A stretch of DNA of 53,687 nt from CAYWBW01 sp964456745 (GTDB lineage Bacteria; Patescibacteriota; Gracilibacteria; GCA-2401425; JAJOLG01): the NCBI GenBank assembly GCA_964456745.1, contig CAYWBW010000011.1, forward strand, positions 1 to 53,687, in the 5' to 3' direction. The position numbers were made by a program, and so were the translations under genes. The notes under the pieces are model-generated. The model did no database searches and was not told the DNA's origin. It was given only the letters and a program-made list of their open reading frames with translations. This document shows, one piece after another, positions 13,345-23,900 of the stretch (positions are counted from its first letter, which is position 1; every line of letters begins with the position of its first letter).

Positions 13345-13737
13345 ATGTCACAAAAAGTAATAATACTAGCCGGCTCTGAATCTGACAAATTTCATACAGA
13401 TAAAATTCAAGAAGAGTTACTACTTCAATCGATACAAAGCGAAGTATTTTTTTGATCTGCACATAAGCAAACAAGACAAGTTTTAGAAATAATTGAAAAA
13501 TACAATAATGACAAAGTAATATTTATAACAGTTGCATGAAGATCTAATGCGCTATCTTGAGTTGTAGCATGAAATACAAAAAGACCGGTAATTGCATGTC
13601 CACCATTTAAAGATAAATTAGATTTTATGGTAAATATAAATTCCACTCTTCAAATGCCATCAAAAACACCAGTACTTACAATTTTAGAACCTAGCAATGC
13701 AGCTCTTTCCTGTAAAGCAATATTTGGATTATCCTAA
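13345..13737 (+). CDS. purE: Class II-type PurE (AIR carboxylase-like), 130 aa
   Basis: PurE proteins catalyse the carboxylation/mutase step giving CAIR in purine synthesis. Recognised by LAGSESDK, GSAHKQT, VAGRSNALSGVVAGNT, RPVIACPPF, LQMPS and EPSNAAL. VAGRSN and ACPP are characteristic of class II PurE, the kind fused in animal PAICS that uses CO2 directly. Slightly shorter than usual (~160 aa). An AGGAGG (13326-13331) inside the nusA 3' end may serve as its ribosome binding site, though the 13-nt spacing is long. No other purine genes are in the window. Co-transcription with nusA is likely. Confidence 0.9.
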
Positions 13738-13755
13738 AGCCTTTTAAGAATACAA

Positions 13756-14397
13756 TTAATTTGCCTTAGAAACTAATCATCCAAGCTCTTTTTCAACAAC
13801 TTGTAAATGAGAATAAAAAATTGCTCTATATGTTGATAACATTGATAAAACAAGACCTTCTTTTTCTCAAGAAGTTAATCTAACAAGCTCTCGTGCAAAA
13901 ATATTAATACTATCAAATAATATCCTAATAAGATCATTCATTCTTTCCCTTTCTTCTTTTGAAAAAATTGCACTTTCATCCAAGTCTTCACCTTTTTTTT
14001 CATAAATTAATTCAATATTATCCACCAATAACAACATTGAATCAAGCAAAGCAATATGATCATAAGGAAAATACTTATCATCATTCAGCTCAAGATACAC
14101 ATTTCGATTCATTCATCCAAGGATTTTAATCTTATTTGGAAGACATCAAATAATGGTTTCAATATGCAACTTATCAACAGATCATAATTCTTGCTTAGTA
14201 GGACAAAGAGTACAATTAAATCTATCGAGACTGTTTATATTTCTAATTTGCATTATACTTGAAAATTGCCTCACCTTTTTTAAGAGCACATCTTCTTTTT
14301 CAACAGGAGTCACAGAACTTGCTAACGCCTCCCTTCAATCTGAAAATAAAGCTAATCAAGCTAGAAAGACAAATTTTTTAATTCAAGGTTTTTTCAT
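13756..14397 (-). CDS. Secreted hypothetical protein (213 aa)
   Basis: Begins MKKPGIKKFVFLAGLALFSDG, a basic then hydrophobic stretch that looks like a signal peptide or N-terminal anchor, followed by ALASS, a plausible signal peptidase I site. The mature part contains a CTLCPTK pair of cysteines and helical charged segments. No family recognised. It is convergent with purE, its stop lying 18 bp from the purE stop. Extracytoplasmic location is inferred only from the N terminus. Confidence 0.75.
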
Positions 14398-14453
14398 AAA
14401 TTATTTGTATCTTACATATACATAATTATTTTATAATGTCAATTTGGTTTTTA

Positions 14454-14621
14454 GTATGTATTCACTTTTTAAGCAGATCGTCTTTACTATGAACGTAATG
14501 AAATGAAGTGAAGAAGCAATCCATATGCCAGTTAAAGACATTACTACACATGGATTGCTTCGCTTTGCTCGCAAAGACAGGTGTTTTGCTTAAAGCAAAT
14601 TGCTAAAAAGTGAATACATAC
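14454..14621. mobile_element. MITE-like element with 17-bp TIRs and 8-bp target duplication (copy 1)
   Basis: Perfect 17-bp terminal inverted repeats GTATGTATTCACTTTTT (14454-14470) and its complement (14605-14621). The element is flanked by identical 8-bp direct repeats GGTTTTTA at 14446-14453 and 14622-14629, a typical target-site duplication. Inside is a second inverted repeat built on GAAGCAATCCAT / ATGGATTGCTTC. It has no coding capacity, so it must have been moved by a transposase encoded elsewhere. It fills the gap between the divergent genes ending at 14397 and starting at 14711. A diverged copy in the opposite orientation lies near 18740-18917. Confidence 0.88.
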
Positions 14622-14710
14622 GGTTTTTAAATATTTATTCTATGCCATAGCTTATTCCGTAATATAGCAATAATGAGACTTGATTACTATCAAATAATAA
14701 GTATAATAAT

Positions 14711-15823
14711 ATGATACAAACTAAAATAAAACAAATGCAAGATACTGAACCAAAAATAACAGAAAGATTAAGTATAGAACTAGCTTCAGAAATTCAACAC
14801 ATATCACAATGAACTGGTGCCTTAGCCAGGCTCATATCTCTTGACACAGAAGGAGATAATGAATTAGAAAAGAACTTGATAAATGTAAGTAATAAAATTA
14901 AATCATATCTAGAAACAAGAAAGACACTTAATAACTTGTGATCACTTTCATGATTATTTTGAAATAAAAAACAAAATGCCGAACAAGCGCTCACATGAGC
15001 AGAAAAAGAATTAGAAACTTCAATTAAAACAATGCTTTCATATATAAAAGAAAATATAATAAATTATGATTCAAAAGAAAGAATCTACCTATCTTCATTA
15101 TTAACAAAAATAATCAATATATTTAAAAGCATATTCAATATATGATTTGCCATCATGCGTAAAAAATGAGATAAAAACATTAAAAAGAAAGCTCCAGAAT
15201 TTATAAATGAAATAGTATCAAGGACATCTTTAATAAGAGATAATCTACGAAATCAAAACCTCAAAGATGAATTTATTCATGCTAAAAAAAATAAATTACT
15301 TCATGAATCTGATGAAAAGTTATTTGATAAGAATAATATTGAATCTTGATATATTATCCCCCTATGATTTATAGAAGATTTTCAATTACAAATAATGTGA
15401 ACAATAGTAGAACCTAAACAAGTAAATGAAATTATCATACTACAAAAAAGTATAGAAATGATACTTAATAATAAATCAAGAAGATTTTTATTTGATTATG
15501 AACTTTTTCATAAAAAATATAATTATGATGGACAAAAAGACAAATATGATTCATTTAAACCACAATACTGATATAAAAGCATTAATCAAAAAAATATTCA
15601 AAATATAGACAGTGATGAGGTAGTATATGTAATATTGAAAATGAAAAATTCTTCATATGAAACTGATTTTGTTAGAATTTTTTTAAAAAACTGAATTGTA
15701 TATGCTTGTGTAGATTGAGATAAACAAAAAAAAGATGTAACACTGACAAAAAACTTTTTAGCACAACAATATAGTCCAAACTATGAAAAATTTAATTGGC
15801 AAAAAGCACATCATCAACAATAA
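14711..15823 (+). CDS. Coiled-coil hypothetical protein (370 aa)
   Basis: Soluble protein, rich in Lys/Glu/Ile, with long charged helices over the first ~150 residues and no clear membrane segment. It includes a short Trp/Gly-poor KKQNAEQAL region and a beta-rich second half with YIIPLGFIEDFQLQIMG. I do not recognise a family. Start ATG 14711 follows the A/T-rich leader GTATAATAAT. The 3' end overlaps the convergent 5-formyl-THF cyclo-ligase gene by 32 bp. Function unknown. Confidence 0.8.
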
Positions 15824-16331
15824 CATCAAAACGATCCTGTTTCAGATCATCAAAAATTTGAAAATCAAAACAAACTCATAGCATATAAATCTCTTTATTC
15901 TTTAAATATCTATCATAATATCATTTTCAATACCCTATTCTTTTTCAATCTAAGGTAAATGCAAGTCATGGCACTATTATTAAATCCAATTTAACATCCT
16001 TTTGAATACTCACTGGTTCCATAATTCAATAACTTCACTTCTGCATTTGCTCCAGTGTTTCAACTTTTCAAAATTCTATATTATCTCAAATCACTTTTGG
16101 GAAATAGAAAATTTTATTTTCTCAAGAATTAAACAATTCAAACAAATCAACCTCTCACGGCATATTTGCATAGAGTCATATCTTTTTTGCTTTCTTGTAT
16201 TGATCTAATTTTATAATTTTATTAATTATCTTATTAGATTTTGAACTAATATAACAGCTTTCAAGTCAAGATCTTAAGGATAAAATTTCTGATCTAATTC
16301 TTTCTTTAGAAAATTGTATAATCTCATTCAT
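15792..16331 (-). CDS. 5-formyltetrahydrofolate cyclo-ligase
   Basis: Converts 5-formyl-THF to 5,10-methenyl-THF with ATP, returning folate to the one-carbon pool. The 179-aa frame has the family motifs AKKIGLYANMPGEVD, KGSYGIMEP, IIVPGLAFTLDGKRIGYGKGYYDRYL (substrate/ATP loop near residues 110-135) and a C-terminal FDVIVDDV. Most glycines of the loop are TGA. It starts 9 bp downstream of rsmG on the same strand, so the two form an operon. Together with the DHFR gene at 38292 it indicates that reduced folates are used. Confidence 0.93.
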
Positions 16332-16340
16332 AAACCCGAA

Positions 16341-17021
16341 TTAAAGTGGATTACTTTTTGGAATTCAAACTTGCCTAGGAAATTTTCAAGGAGTTTTACT
16401 AACCTTTTCTATTAAAACTATTCTCCTATTTCAATAATCTTCTGGTAAATCAAATGAGAGAGAATCAAGAAGCTCTCATCATAAAACTTTTAAAGTTTTT
16501 TTACCCTTGCCTAAATCATCATCAATAGATGAAGTTTGATAAGCAAGAAGCATTCATCACCTTTTCAGAAACGGTAGAGTCATTTCAAGCATTGATGACC
16601 ATTTTGCGAAAGCTCTAACTATAACTATATCAAATTTTTCTCTATAATTTGCATCCTGCCCAAAATCTTCTGCCCTACCATGGATCAATGAAACATTATT
16701 TAGCCCTACCTGTTTAGCAATATCTTTAATAACTCAAAGTTTTTTCTTTACTGAATCTAGTCAAACAAAATCTGCATCTTCGTTAACAATAGCCAATGGC
16801 AATATTGGAAATCATCATCATGTTCAAACATCCAAGATCTTCTTTCAAGAAAAATCTAAAACCTCATTTCAATACAAACTATCAACAAAATGTTTAATAA
16901 TAATATCTTTTTCTTCTTTGATTGAAGATATGTTTATTTTTGAGTTCCAATCTTTATAGAGGGTAAGTAGGGATTGGAATTTGTTTATATTTGGGTATGT
17001 GCTGAGGTATTTAGTTAACAT
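16341..17021 (-). CDS. rsmG: 16S rRNA (guanine-527-N7) methyltransferase RsmG
   Basis: Methylates G527 of 16S rRNA using SAM. The 226-aa frame shows KFQSLLTLYKDWNSKINISS near the N terminus, a SAM motif LDVGTGGGFP (residues ~62-72, four Gly as TGA), a conserved HGRAEDF, VRAFAKW (the RA.A segment) and a C-terminal RRIVLIEKV. Length is normal for the family. Start is the ATG giving MLTKYLSTYP. The A/T-rich arm immediately upstream (17022-17060) is one of a recurrent set of inverted arms. Confidence 0.95.
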
Positions 17022-17341
17022 TGTATAATTTTTAAATTTTTATAATTTTTGTAAATAAATCATAATGTTTTAATTTTTAAACGGCAAATGAAAGTGGAGA
17101 AATTCAAAATATTAAGATTTAATTTAGATTAACTTTAGTCTGCACTGTTAAAAAAGACTGTCTTTAAATTTATCTTTAACTATAAATCATTTAACTGTTA
17201 AATATTTTGTATAACACTGCAAAATGAAAAAACTCCTTTAATTTTCATTTCAAAAATTATAAATTGTAAAAATTCAAAAATTTATTAATATAACCTCAAT
17301 CAAAACTTTTACCATAAAGAAATTAAATAAACACCAAGCAA
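17022..17341. other. Divergent intergenic region bracketed by inverted A/T-rich arms
   Basis: No gene seen. The left arm (17022-17057) reads TTTTTAAATTTTTATAATTT and continues TTTGTAAATAAA; the right arm (17249-17284) is approximately its reverse complement, containing TTGTAAAAATTCAAAAATTT. The arms face the divergent starts of rsmG and the riboflavin synthase gene. They may hold promoters or form a large imperfect hairpin. No tRNA or CRISPR structure found here. Confidence 0.5.
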
Positions 17342-17917
17342 ATGTTTTCTGGAATCATTGAAGAAAAAGGCCAAATATTGAAAATTAATTGAAAAATTTT
17401 TGAAATCAAATGTAACTTTGTATGAGAATTACAAATATGACAATCTATTTCACATGACTGAGTATGCCTTACTGTTATAAAAATATTTGATAATTCATAT
17501 GAAGTTGAAGTAATGCCAGAAACTTTAGAAAGATCTAATCTAAACTTTAAAAAAATTTGAGATTTTATTAATCTTGAAAGGTCTTTAAAAATTTGAGACA
17601 GGTTAGATGGTCACATAGTGCAATGACATGTAGACTTAGTCTGAACACTTGAAGAAAAATGAGAAAATGAAAATGCAATAATTTTAAAAATATCTTTCTC
17701 GCCTGATTATTTTAAATATTTTGTTGAAAAATGATCAGTGTCATTAAATTGAATATCCCTTACGATAATTAAAGCAGAAAAAGACTATTTTACAGTTTGA
17801 ATAATTCCACATACATTAGAAATAACAAATCTTTCAAATTTAAACATTTGAGATAAATTAAATATTGAAACTGATATACTTGCTAAGTATTTTTTAAAAA
17901 ATATGAAATGAAACTAA
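17342..17917 (+). CDS. Riboflavin synthase alpha-type (191 aa)
   Basis: Dismutates two 6,7-dimethyl-8-ribityllumazine molecules to riboflavin. Two tandem lumazine-binding domains are visible: ~1-95 with MFSGIIEEKGQI, GVCLTV, MPETLERSNL and VNLERSLKIGDRLDGHIVQG, then ~96-185 with SVSLNGISLTI, IIPHTLEITNL and LNIETDILAKY. HIVQGHVD is a family hallmark. No other riboflavin genes are in the window, so the substrate may be imported or the rest of the pathway may lie elsewhere. Its last 10 nt overlap pth, indicating translational coupling. Symbol withheld because ribE and ribC usage differs between groups. Confidence 0.95.
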
Positions 17918-18444
17918 TCATATGACTTTGAAATCCATGAACAAAATATGAAAAAACAAGACACAATGCTTGATTCTTATTTTTAAATTATTTTCAAAAT
18001 AAAATCAAATTCCCATCTTTTAAAGAAGAAAAGAAATTTTTCTGAGAAATATCTGAGTGAGAGATAAATTGAGAAAAACACATACTAGTTAAACCACTAA
18101 CATTCATGAATGTCTCCTGAAACTGTGTGCTTGCTATTAAGAATTTTTATAAAATAAACAATGAAGACATTATCATTATTTACGATGATAAGGATATTAT
18201 TTTTAATAATATTAGATACAGAGAAGAGTGATCAAGCGGGTGACATAATTGAATAAAAGATATAATAAGCGCACTTTGAACAAAAGAGTTTTCTAGAATT
18301 AAGATATGAGTTGCTTATGAAAATACAAGAATAAAAGATACTGCTGATTTTGTTTTATCAAAGTTTACTAATGAGCAACTATCCATACTTGAAACTGTTT
18401 TTGAAAAAGTAGAACTAATGTTAAACAAATGGATAAACAAATAA
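17908..18444 (+). CDS. pth: Peptidyl-tRNA hydrolase
   Basis: Releases tRNA from stalled peptidyl-tRNA. The 178-aa frame has MKLIIGLGNPGTKYEKTRHN with N9 and the catalytic H19, KPLTFMNVSG, the DD pair, SSGGHNGIKDI and FSRIKIGV. Length is normal. It overlaps the riboflavin synthase gene by 10 nt and ylxR by 16 nt, so the three genes form one tightly packed operon. Several invariant glycines (GLGNPG, SGGHNG) are TGA. Confidence 0.96.
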
Positions 18445-18713
18445 GAACTTGTATTATCTCAAGAAAAAAAGATGAAAAAAATAATTTAATTCAGATAAGT
18501 ATTCATCCTTCTTGAGAAATACAAGTATTAGAAAAATGAGAATCATGAATTAAATGAAGGTCAATATATTTAAGTAAATCTAAAAAAGTAATAGATGAAT
18601 TTGAAAATAGATGAGTAAAATTTTTTTCGAACTTTATTAAGAGAAAGGTCTATAAAGAAAAGTATGAATGTATGTTGGTAGATTTAAAATCAATTGGAAA
18701 CTTTAGTGTTTAA
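18429..18713 (+). CDS. ylxR: YlxR/RnpM-family RNA-binding protein (94 aa)
   Basis: YlxR-family proteins bind RNA; the Bacillus member has been reported to modulate RNase P. Recognised by RTCIISRKK at the N terminus, an LIQI..HPSGEIQV strand pair and GRSIYLSKS in the centre. It usually sits next to nusA; here it follows pth and overlaps its end by 16 nt, with nusA ~5 kb away. No cysteine pair beyond Cys8. Confidence 0.85.
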
Positions 18714-18739
18714 TTTTTATAATTTTTGGAATAAATACT

Positions 18740-18917
18740 AAATACATATATACTCAACTTTTTAGAAATTTATTTAAAATAAAGACATCCGTTTTTGCGA
18801 GCAACGCGAAGCAATCCATACTATAGCAATGTCTTTTAACTAGCACATGAATTGCTTCTTCGCTCCATTTCATTACACTCAACGCAAAGACGATTTGTTA
18901 AAAAAGTGTATACATTT
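18740..18917. mobile_element. Diverged second copy of the MITE-like element (opposite orientation)
   Basis: The plus strand here resembles the reverse complement of 14454-14621: shared blocks include GCGAAGCAATCCAT, AATGTCTTT, ATTGCTTCTTC, CATTTCATTAC and AAAGACGAT. The right terminal repeat AAAAAGTGTATACATTT (18901-18917) is close to that of copy 1; the left is degraded and no clean target duplication is visible. It lies between ylxR and the DUF58 gene. Confidence 0.75.
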
Positions 18918-18971
18918 CCAAATTATGATTTAAAAAATTATTTATAAAAATTCAAAAAATAAACTAACCAT

Positions 18972-19868
18972 ATGTTCAACTTCTTCACATCAACGACAAA
19001 AAATGATAACAATGATAACATTCTAGACCAAGAACTAATAGACAAAAGCAAACTACTTGCACTTAAAAGTAATAAAAAAATAAAAGAATCATTCGTCTGA
19101 AATTATAAATCTGCATTTACTTGAGAATGATTAGACTACAAAGAATCTACTTGTTTTTCTCAGTGAGATTCAATAAGAAGAATTGACTGGATAAATACTG
19201 CAAAAACATGAAAACTATTCGTAAAAAGATTTGAGCAAACTCGCCAGATGAAAATACTATTAATTATTGACACTAATAATTCTTTAAATACTGGAATAAG
19301 TGAAATAAAAAAAGATAAATTAATCGAATCAATGGCAACTCTAAGCCTTGGTGCAATTCATAATAATGACATTGTCGGGCAGTATTTTCTTTGACATAAA
19401 AACTATCTCCCATTTTTAAAATGAAAAAGTAAAGCAATTAAATTAATAGAAGATGCTTATAGACAAAAATTTAACAATCAAAATATTGATTATAAATCTG
19501 AATTTGAAAACATATCAAACTTAATTAAATGAAAAACAGTAGTATTTATTTTTTCAGATTTTGCTAACGAAAATTTAATTAATAGTTTAAAATATCTAAA
19601 TTCAAAACATGAAAGAATATGAGTAATAATAAGAGATGACTTTGATCAAATAAAAGAAAAAAGATGACATTCTGAAATTAAAGATCTGGAGAGCTGAGAA
19701 ATTGTTTCAATAGATTGGTCTAAATTTGAAAACTTTAAAAAAGAAATTGATTTAGAATATGAAAAGAAAAAAAAATATTTTTCAAAATATTGAATACGAA
19801 ATCTAGAAATATTTGAAAACTCAGATGTACTTGATAGTTTTATGAAATTTTTTAAAAATTATAAGTAA
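18972..19868 (+). CDS. DUF58-domain protein (298 aa)
   Basis: DUF58 proteins often accompany MoxR ATPases and contain a degenerate von Willebrand A fold. The hallmark is present: NYKSAFTGEGLDYKES, then GDSIRRIDWINTAKTGKLFVKRF at residues ~63-85. A VWA-like half follows (KILLIIDTNNS), and a C-terminal charged helix. No MoxR ATPase or VWA partner is in the window, so its usual complex cannot be confirmed. An A/T-rich motif TTTATAAAAATTCAAAAA (18941-18958) lies just upstream. Confidence 0.88.
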
Positions 19869-19884
19869 GCTTTCAACAAGCAGA

Positions 19885-19916
19885 TTTCAACAAGCAGCTT
19901 AAGCTGCTTGTTGAAA
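19885..19916. repeat. 32-nt perfect palindrome, REP-like
   Basis: TTTCAACAAGCAGCTT (19885-19900) is followed directly by its perfect reverse complement (19901-19916). A 13-nt partial copy TTTCAACAAGCAG sits just before it (19871-19883). It lies between the DUF58 gene and rlmN. The GTTGAAA end and the GCTnAAGC centre are shared with the hairpins at 26548, 32853 and 47075. It could act as a terminator, but no T run follows. Confidence 0.8.
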
Positions 19917-19948
19917 AGACTACTATTATTTAAAATCAAATTACAAAC

Positions 19949-20950
19949 ATGCTTCACTACAAAAAAACACTTACAGATCTTTGAGAAAAGAATTATAGAA
20001 TATCACAAATTGATCAAGCAGTATATAAAGATTTTGTGTCATCTTTGGATGAAATCACAACTCTTCCAAATAAATTAAGAGACCGCTTAAAAGCATTCCC
20101 ACTTTTTCCAATCAAAGAAATTCAAATAAAAAAATCTGAAATTGATTGAACCGTTAAAGTACTTTTTGAAACCCATGATAAACTAAAAATAGAATCAGTT
20201 TTAATGCGTCATCATAAAAACAGAAATACTGTTTGTGTCTCATGTCAGATCTGATGCGCTCAAGGATGTAAATTCTGTGCAACATGAACTTTATGATTAA
20301 AAAGAAATTTAAGTGAAGATGAGATAATAGCGCAAGTCCTTTTCTTTGCAAGATATTTAAAAAAAGAAAACGCAGTAATTACCAATGTGGTTTATATGTG
20401 AATGTGAGAACCATTTTTAAATTATGACAATGTAATGAGATCTGTACACATGCTTCATGATCAAAAGAAATTTTGAATCTCTGCAAGACACATAACCTTA
20501 TCAACTTCCTGAGTAATACCTTGAATAGAAAAGTTCTCCAAAGAAAATATGCAATTAAATCTAGCAATATCAATTCATGCGGGTACAGATGAAACAAGAT
20601 CAAAAATAATGCCGGTAAATCTTGCTTATCCTTTAAAAGATCTAATTAGTACTTTAGACAAATATCAAAAAACTAGTAATAGAAAACTATTTTATGAATA
20701 CGTAATGCTTGAATGAATAAATGATGATATAAGTGAAGCTGAAGCTCTGGCAAAGCTAATAAGTAAGCAAGTAGCTCACATAAACATTATTCCATTTAAT
20801 ACATGAGCAGAAGAGAAGTATCAATGCAGTTCTAGAAATAAAATGAGGCAGTTTCAAAAAGTGTTTTTAGATTATTGAATTCCGAGTACTATAAGGGTTT
20901 CTTTGGGGCAGGATATTGATGGGGCTTGTGGGCAGTTGGCTGGTGAATAA
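19949..20950 (+). CDS. rlmN: 23S rRNA (adenine-2503-C2) methyltransferase RlmN
   Basis: Radical-SAM enzyme methylating A2503 of 23S rRNA, and A37 of some tRNAs. The 333-aa frame carries the [4Fe-4S] motif CAQGCKFCATG (C103, C107, C110), VVYMGMGEPFLNYDNV, ITLSTSGVIPGI, LAISIHAGTDETRSKIMP and the C-terminal DIDGACGQL containing the second methyl-carrying Cys. Length is normal. Gly codons in MGMGE and STSG are TGA. It is convergent with the giant gene ending at 20966. Confidence 0.96.
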
Positions 20951-20965
20951 AATTTTTTGCATAAT

Positions 20966-23900
20966 TTACTTTAAATAAATCACAATCCGATTTGTAGACT
21001 CATCAGTATCAAGATGTCAAAGAATATATTTTTTTCAATTTAGATCATAAAATGTAGCTTTATCATACATTCAAGTGTCCATATAAACTGCATTTTTTAT
21101 TCACACCCTTACAGAAATTTCCATTAGAGACTTTGTTGACATATTTTCTGTTGAATCAATAACTCAAAAAGATCAATCATTATATTCAACAAAAAATCTT
21201 CTACTATCTGCTCAATCAGATCAAAACTCTGAGACTTTTCAATTTTCAATTAAAAGCATGTTTGATAACATAGACAGTCTAAAATACCTCATAAAATCAA
21301 TAAAAAGCATAAAATCTTCTAAGTTATTCATTACATCTAATTTTCTATCTTCTAATTCTCAAGTTTGATTATAAAACTTTTCAAATCTCTTCTTATTCCA
21401 TCAAACAATTCATGTATTTGAACTATCTAAAAAATCACTTAATTTTAACTTTGTTTTATTTAAAATCTTTATATCTCATTTCTGATCTGAAATAACAAAT
21501 CAATCTTTTCATCTTGTACTTATTAAGTAATTCATTATTTCTCATTTTTTAATAGCAACCTCTGTCATTTTGTGATTTCAAGTAGTAAAAGCCAATGGTG
21601 CAGAAAAAATTAATTTTCACTTATTGTTATTTTCTTCATTTTTCATATTAACCATTCATCTTTCATTCATCAGCATTTTTACAGATCATGCATTACGTTC
21701 AACTTTTATTATTTTAGCTTTTTCTTGTCATCAAATAATAACTCATAATACTTCGACTCACTTATGTTTTTTCCATGGAATATTTTTTAGTTTTGGAGTA
21801 ATTAATCCTAATTCGACATTTCACTGATTTCACGATAATACTTGTGCAGACTTTCGTGTAACATATCATACTTTTCACTGAGCTAATCTTGTTATTGTTT
21901 TTTGTCCTTTTCCTGCAGTTATCTCAAATGGAATATCATTTTTTAACAATTCATTTTCAATAGATTTTAAGTTTAATCAATATTTTTTCAATTCATCTCT
22001 TACAGCACCTATATTCTTTTGTCATTCTCATAATTGAGCATACAAAAATCATACTATTTTATTGTAAGCAAAATTTGATATTAAATTATACATTCATTTC
22101 ACATCTCTATTCACCTTTATATTTTTCCAATTTCTTGCAAATTGAAGAAGCAAATCTAAATTATCATAATCAGGTGAATTCTCTCTTAAAAAATTTGCTC
22201 AAAGTGATACAATAAATCTATCACCTGTAACTCTATCAATATTATTATTTATATATTGCCTCATTTCTTCGATTGTTCTTGTATCACAACAAAAAGCTGT
22301 GTTTGCTCAAGTTTCAGATAATTTTCATTTGGTGAAAATTGATATTAAATCTAATCAATCAAATTTGTTTTTTAAATATCTCTCATTTGCTTTACTTCTA
22401 AAGTCTCTAGCTTTCTTTTGCAATCATAACAAATCCCTTAATTGTTCTAAATTTTGTATCTGTTTAAAATTTATTTCTTCTACATCTAGCCTACTTACAA
22501 TATAAGAAAAACCATCATTAAATGACTTGTCACCACTATATCATGGAAAGACTGATTTTATAATATTAAATAGAGGACATCACTGATTGCCTTTCATTAA
22601 TAAACATAATTCTAAAACTGCATTAATGTCTCAAATATTATTTTGAGTAACATCAATCATTCATGATTTTGGATTTATATATGATTTAAGCTTATCTGAA
22701 AAAATATCCGCAGATATATTTAAAAGCTTAATCAGATGCTTATCAATATTTGGATGAATGCGATTTTTACACTCTTTAATCTTGTTTATTAAGACACTCA
22801 ATGAATTGTTTTCTGCATATTTTAAAAATGGTTCATAATTTATTCAATCTAATGCTTTTTGCTCCCAATGAGTAAGTCATGAAATTCGAAGAAAATTAAA
22901 GAATATCTCATATGATTCAATATTATTGATATCAAAATTTTGAAGATTGTTTCCTTTTTCCAATGATCAAAGACCTTCTGCTAAATGTGATATAATTGGT
23001 ATATCTTTTGGAATATCTTTTTCAGGATCAACGGTAATTTGTCATATTTTTTGTATATCTTTTCAAATTAAAGGAATATCTCTGTAGTTAGATGGATCAA
23101 AAATATTTATTTTATAATCAGTTTTTGTATAGTCTGTTCAAAAAAATTTAAATAACAAATCAGTATTAGGCTTTGTTATGTCTCACATATTTTCATATGA
23201 TCAAACTAAATATGTTTCCTGTTTGGTATCTGCAAAGGCATTAAATGATCTAATTGATGACCTAGCCCTTGCTATTGGGTAGTCATTTTTATACAAATAA
23301 TTACACAGCTCAATTTTCTTTTTTTGTGATAATAACTTAATATCAGTCTTGCTAACAAAACTTAATAATGCACGATATTTACTATTTACAAGCTGAGAAT
23401 AATTAATTCTAAAAGGAAGTCTTGTATTTTTAGATTGAGAAATTAATCATGCTATTATTTCAACAGATCAAGTACTATAAATTAATTGTAATACATCAAA
23501 ATCATTTATATCTAATTCATATTTCGATAATGTTCATAATCTAACTATAGATTCAAATGATCATGAATTTACCACCTTTTTTATAAAAAATATATTTTCA
23601 ATAGGAAATGGATAAAAATTAGTATGCATAGAAAGTCATGTTGCAACATTTACAAAATCATTAATCTCATTTTTTTTAATACTTGTGAATTCATTAGCAA
23701 AATGAATTCTATACTCCTCCCTTCATAACATACTCATTAATTCAGATTTTTTTGACTTGTCGAGATGAGGAAAAAAATTCTCATCAAAAAATAATATAAA
23801 TAAATCTTTATTTTCATTTTTACTTAAATAATCAAATAATTTATTTATAAATCATTCAATAGATTTTTCTAATTCAGGTATAAATTCAGATCTCAACAAC

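Noticed and set aside
12751..13379. A 145-aa minus frame and a Lys/Asn-rich plus frame over nusA
   Set aside because: Both overlap the well-supported NusA KH domains and acidic/lysine tail in other frames.
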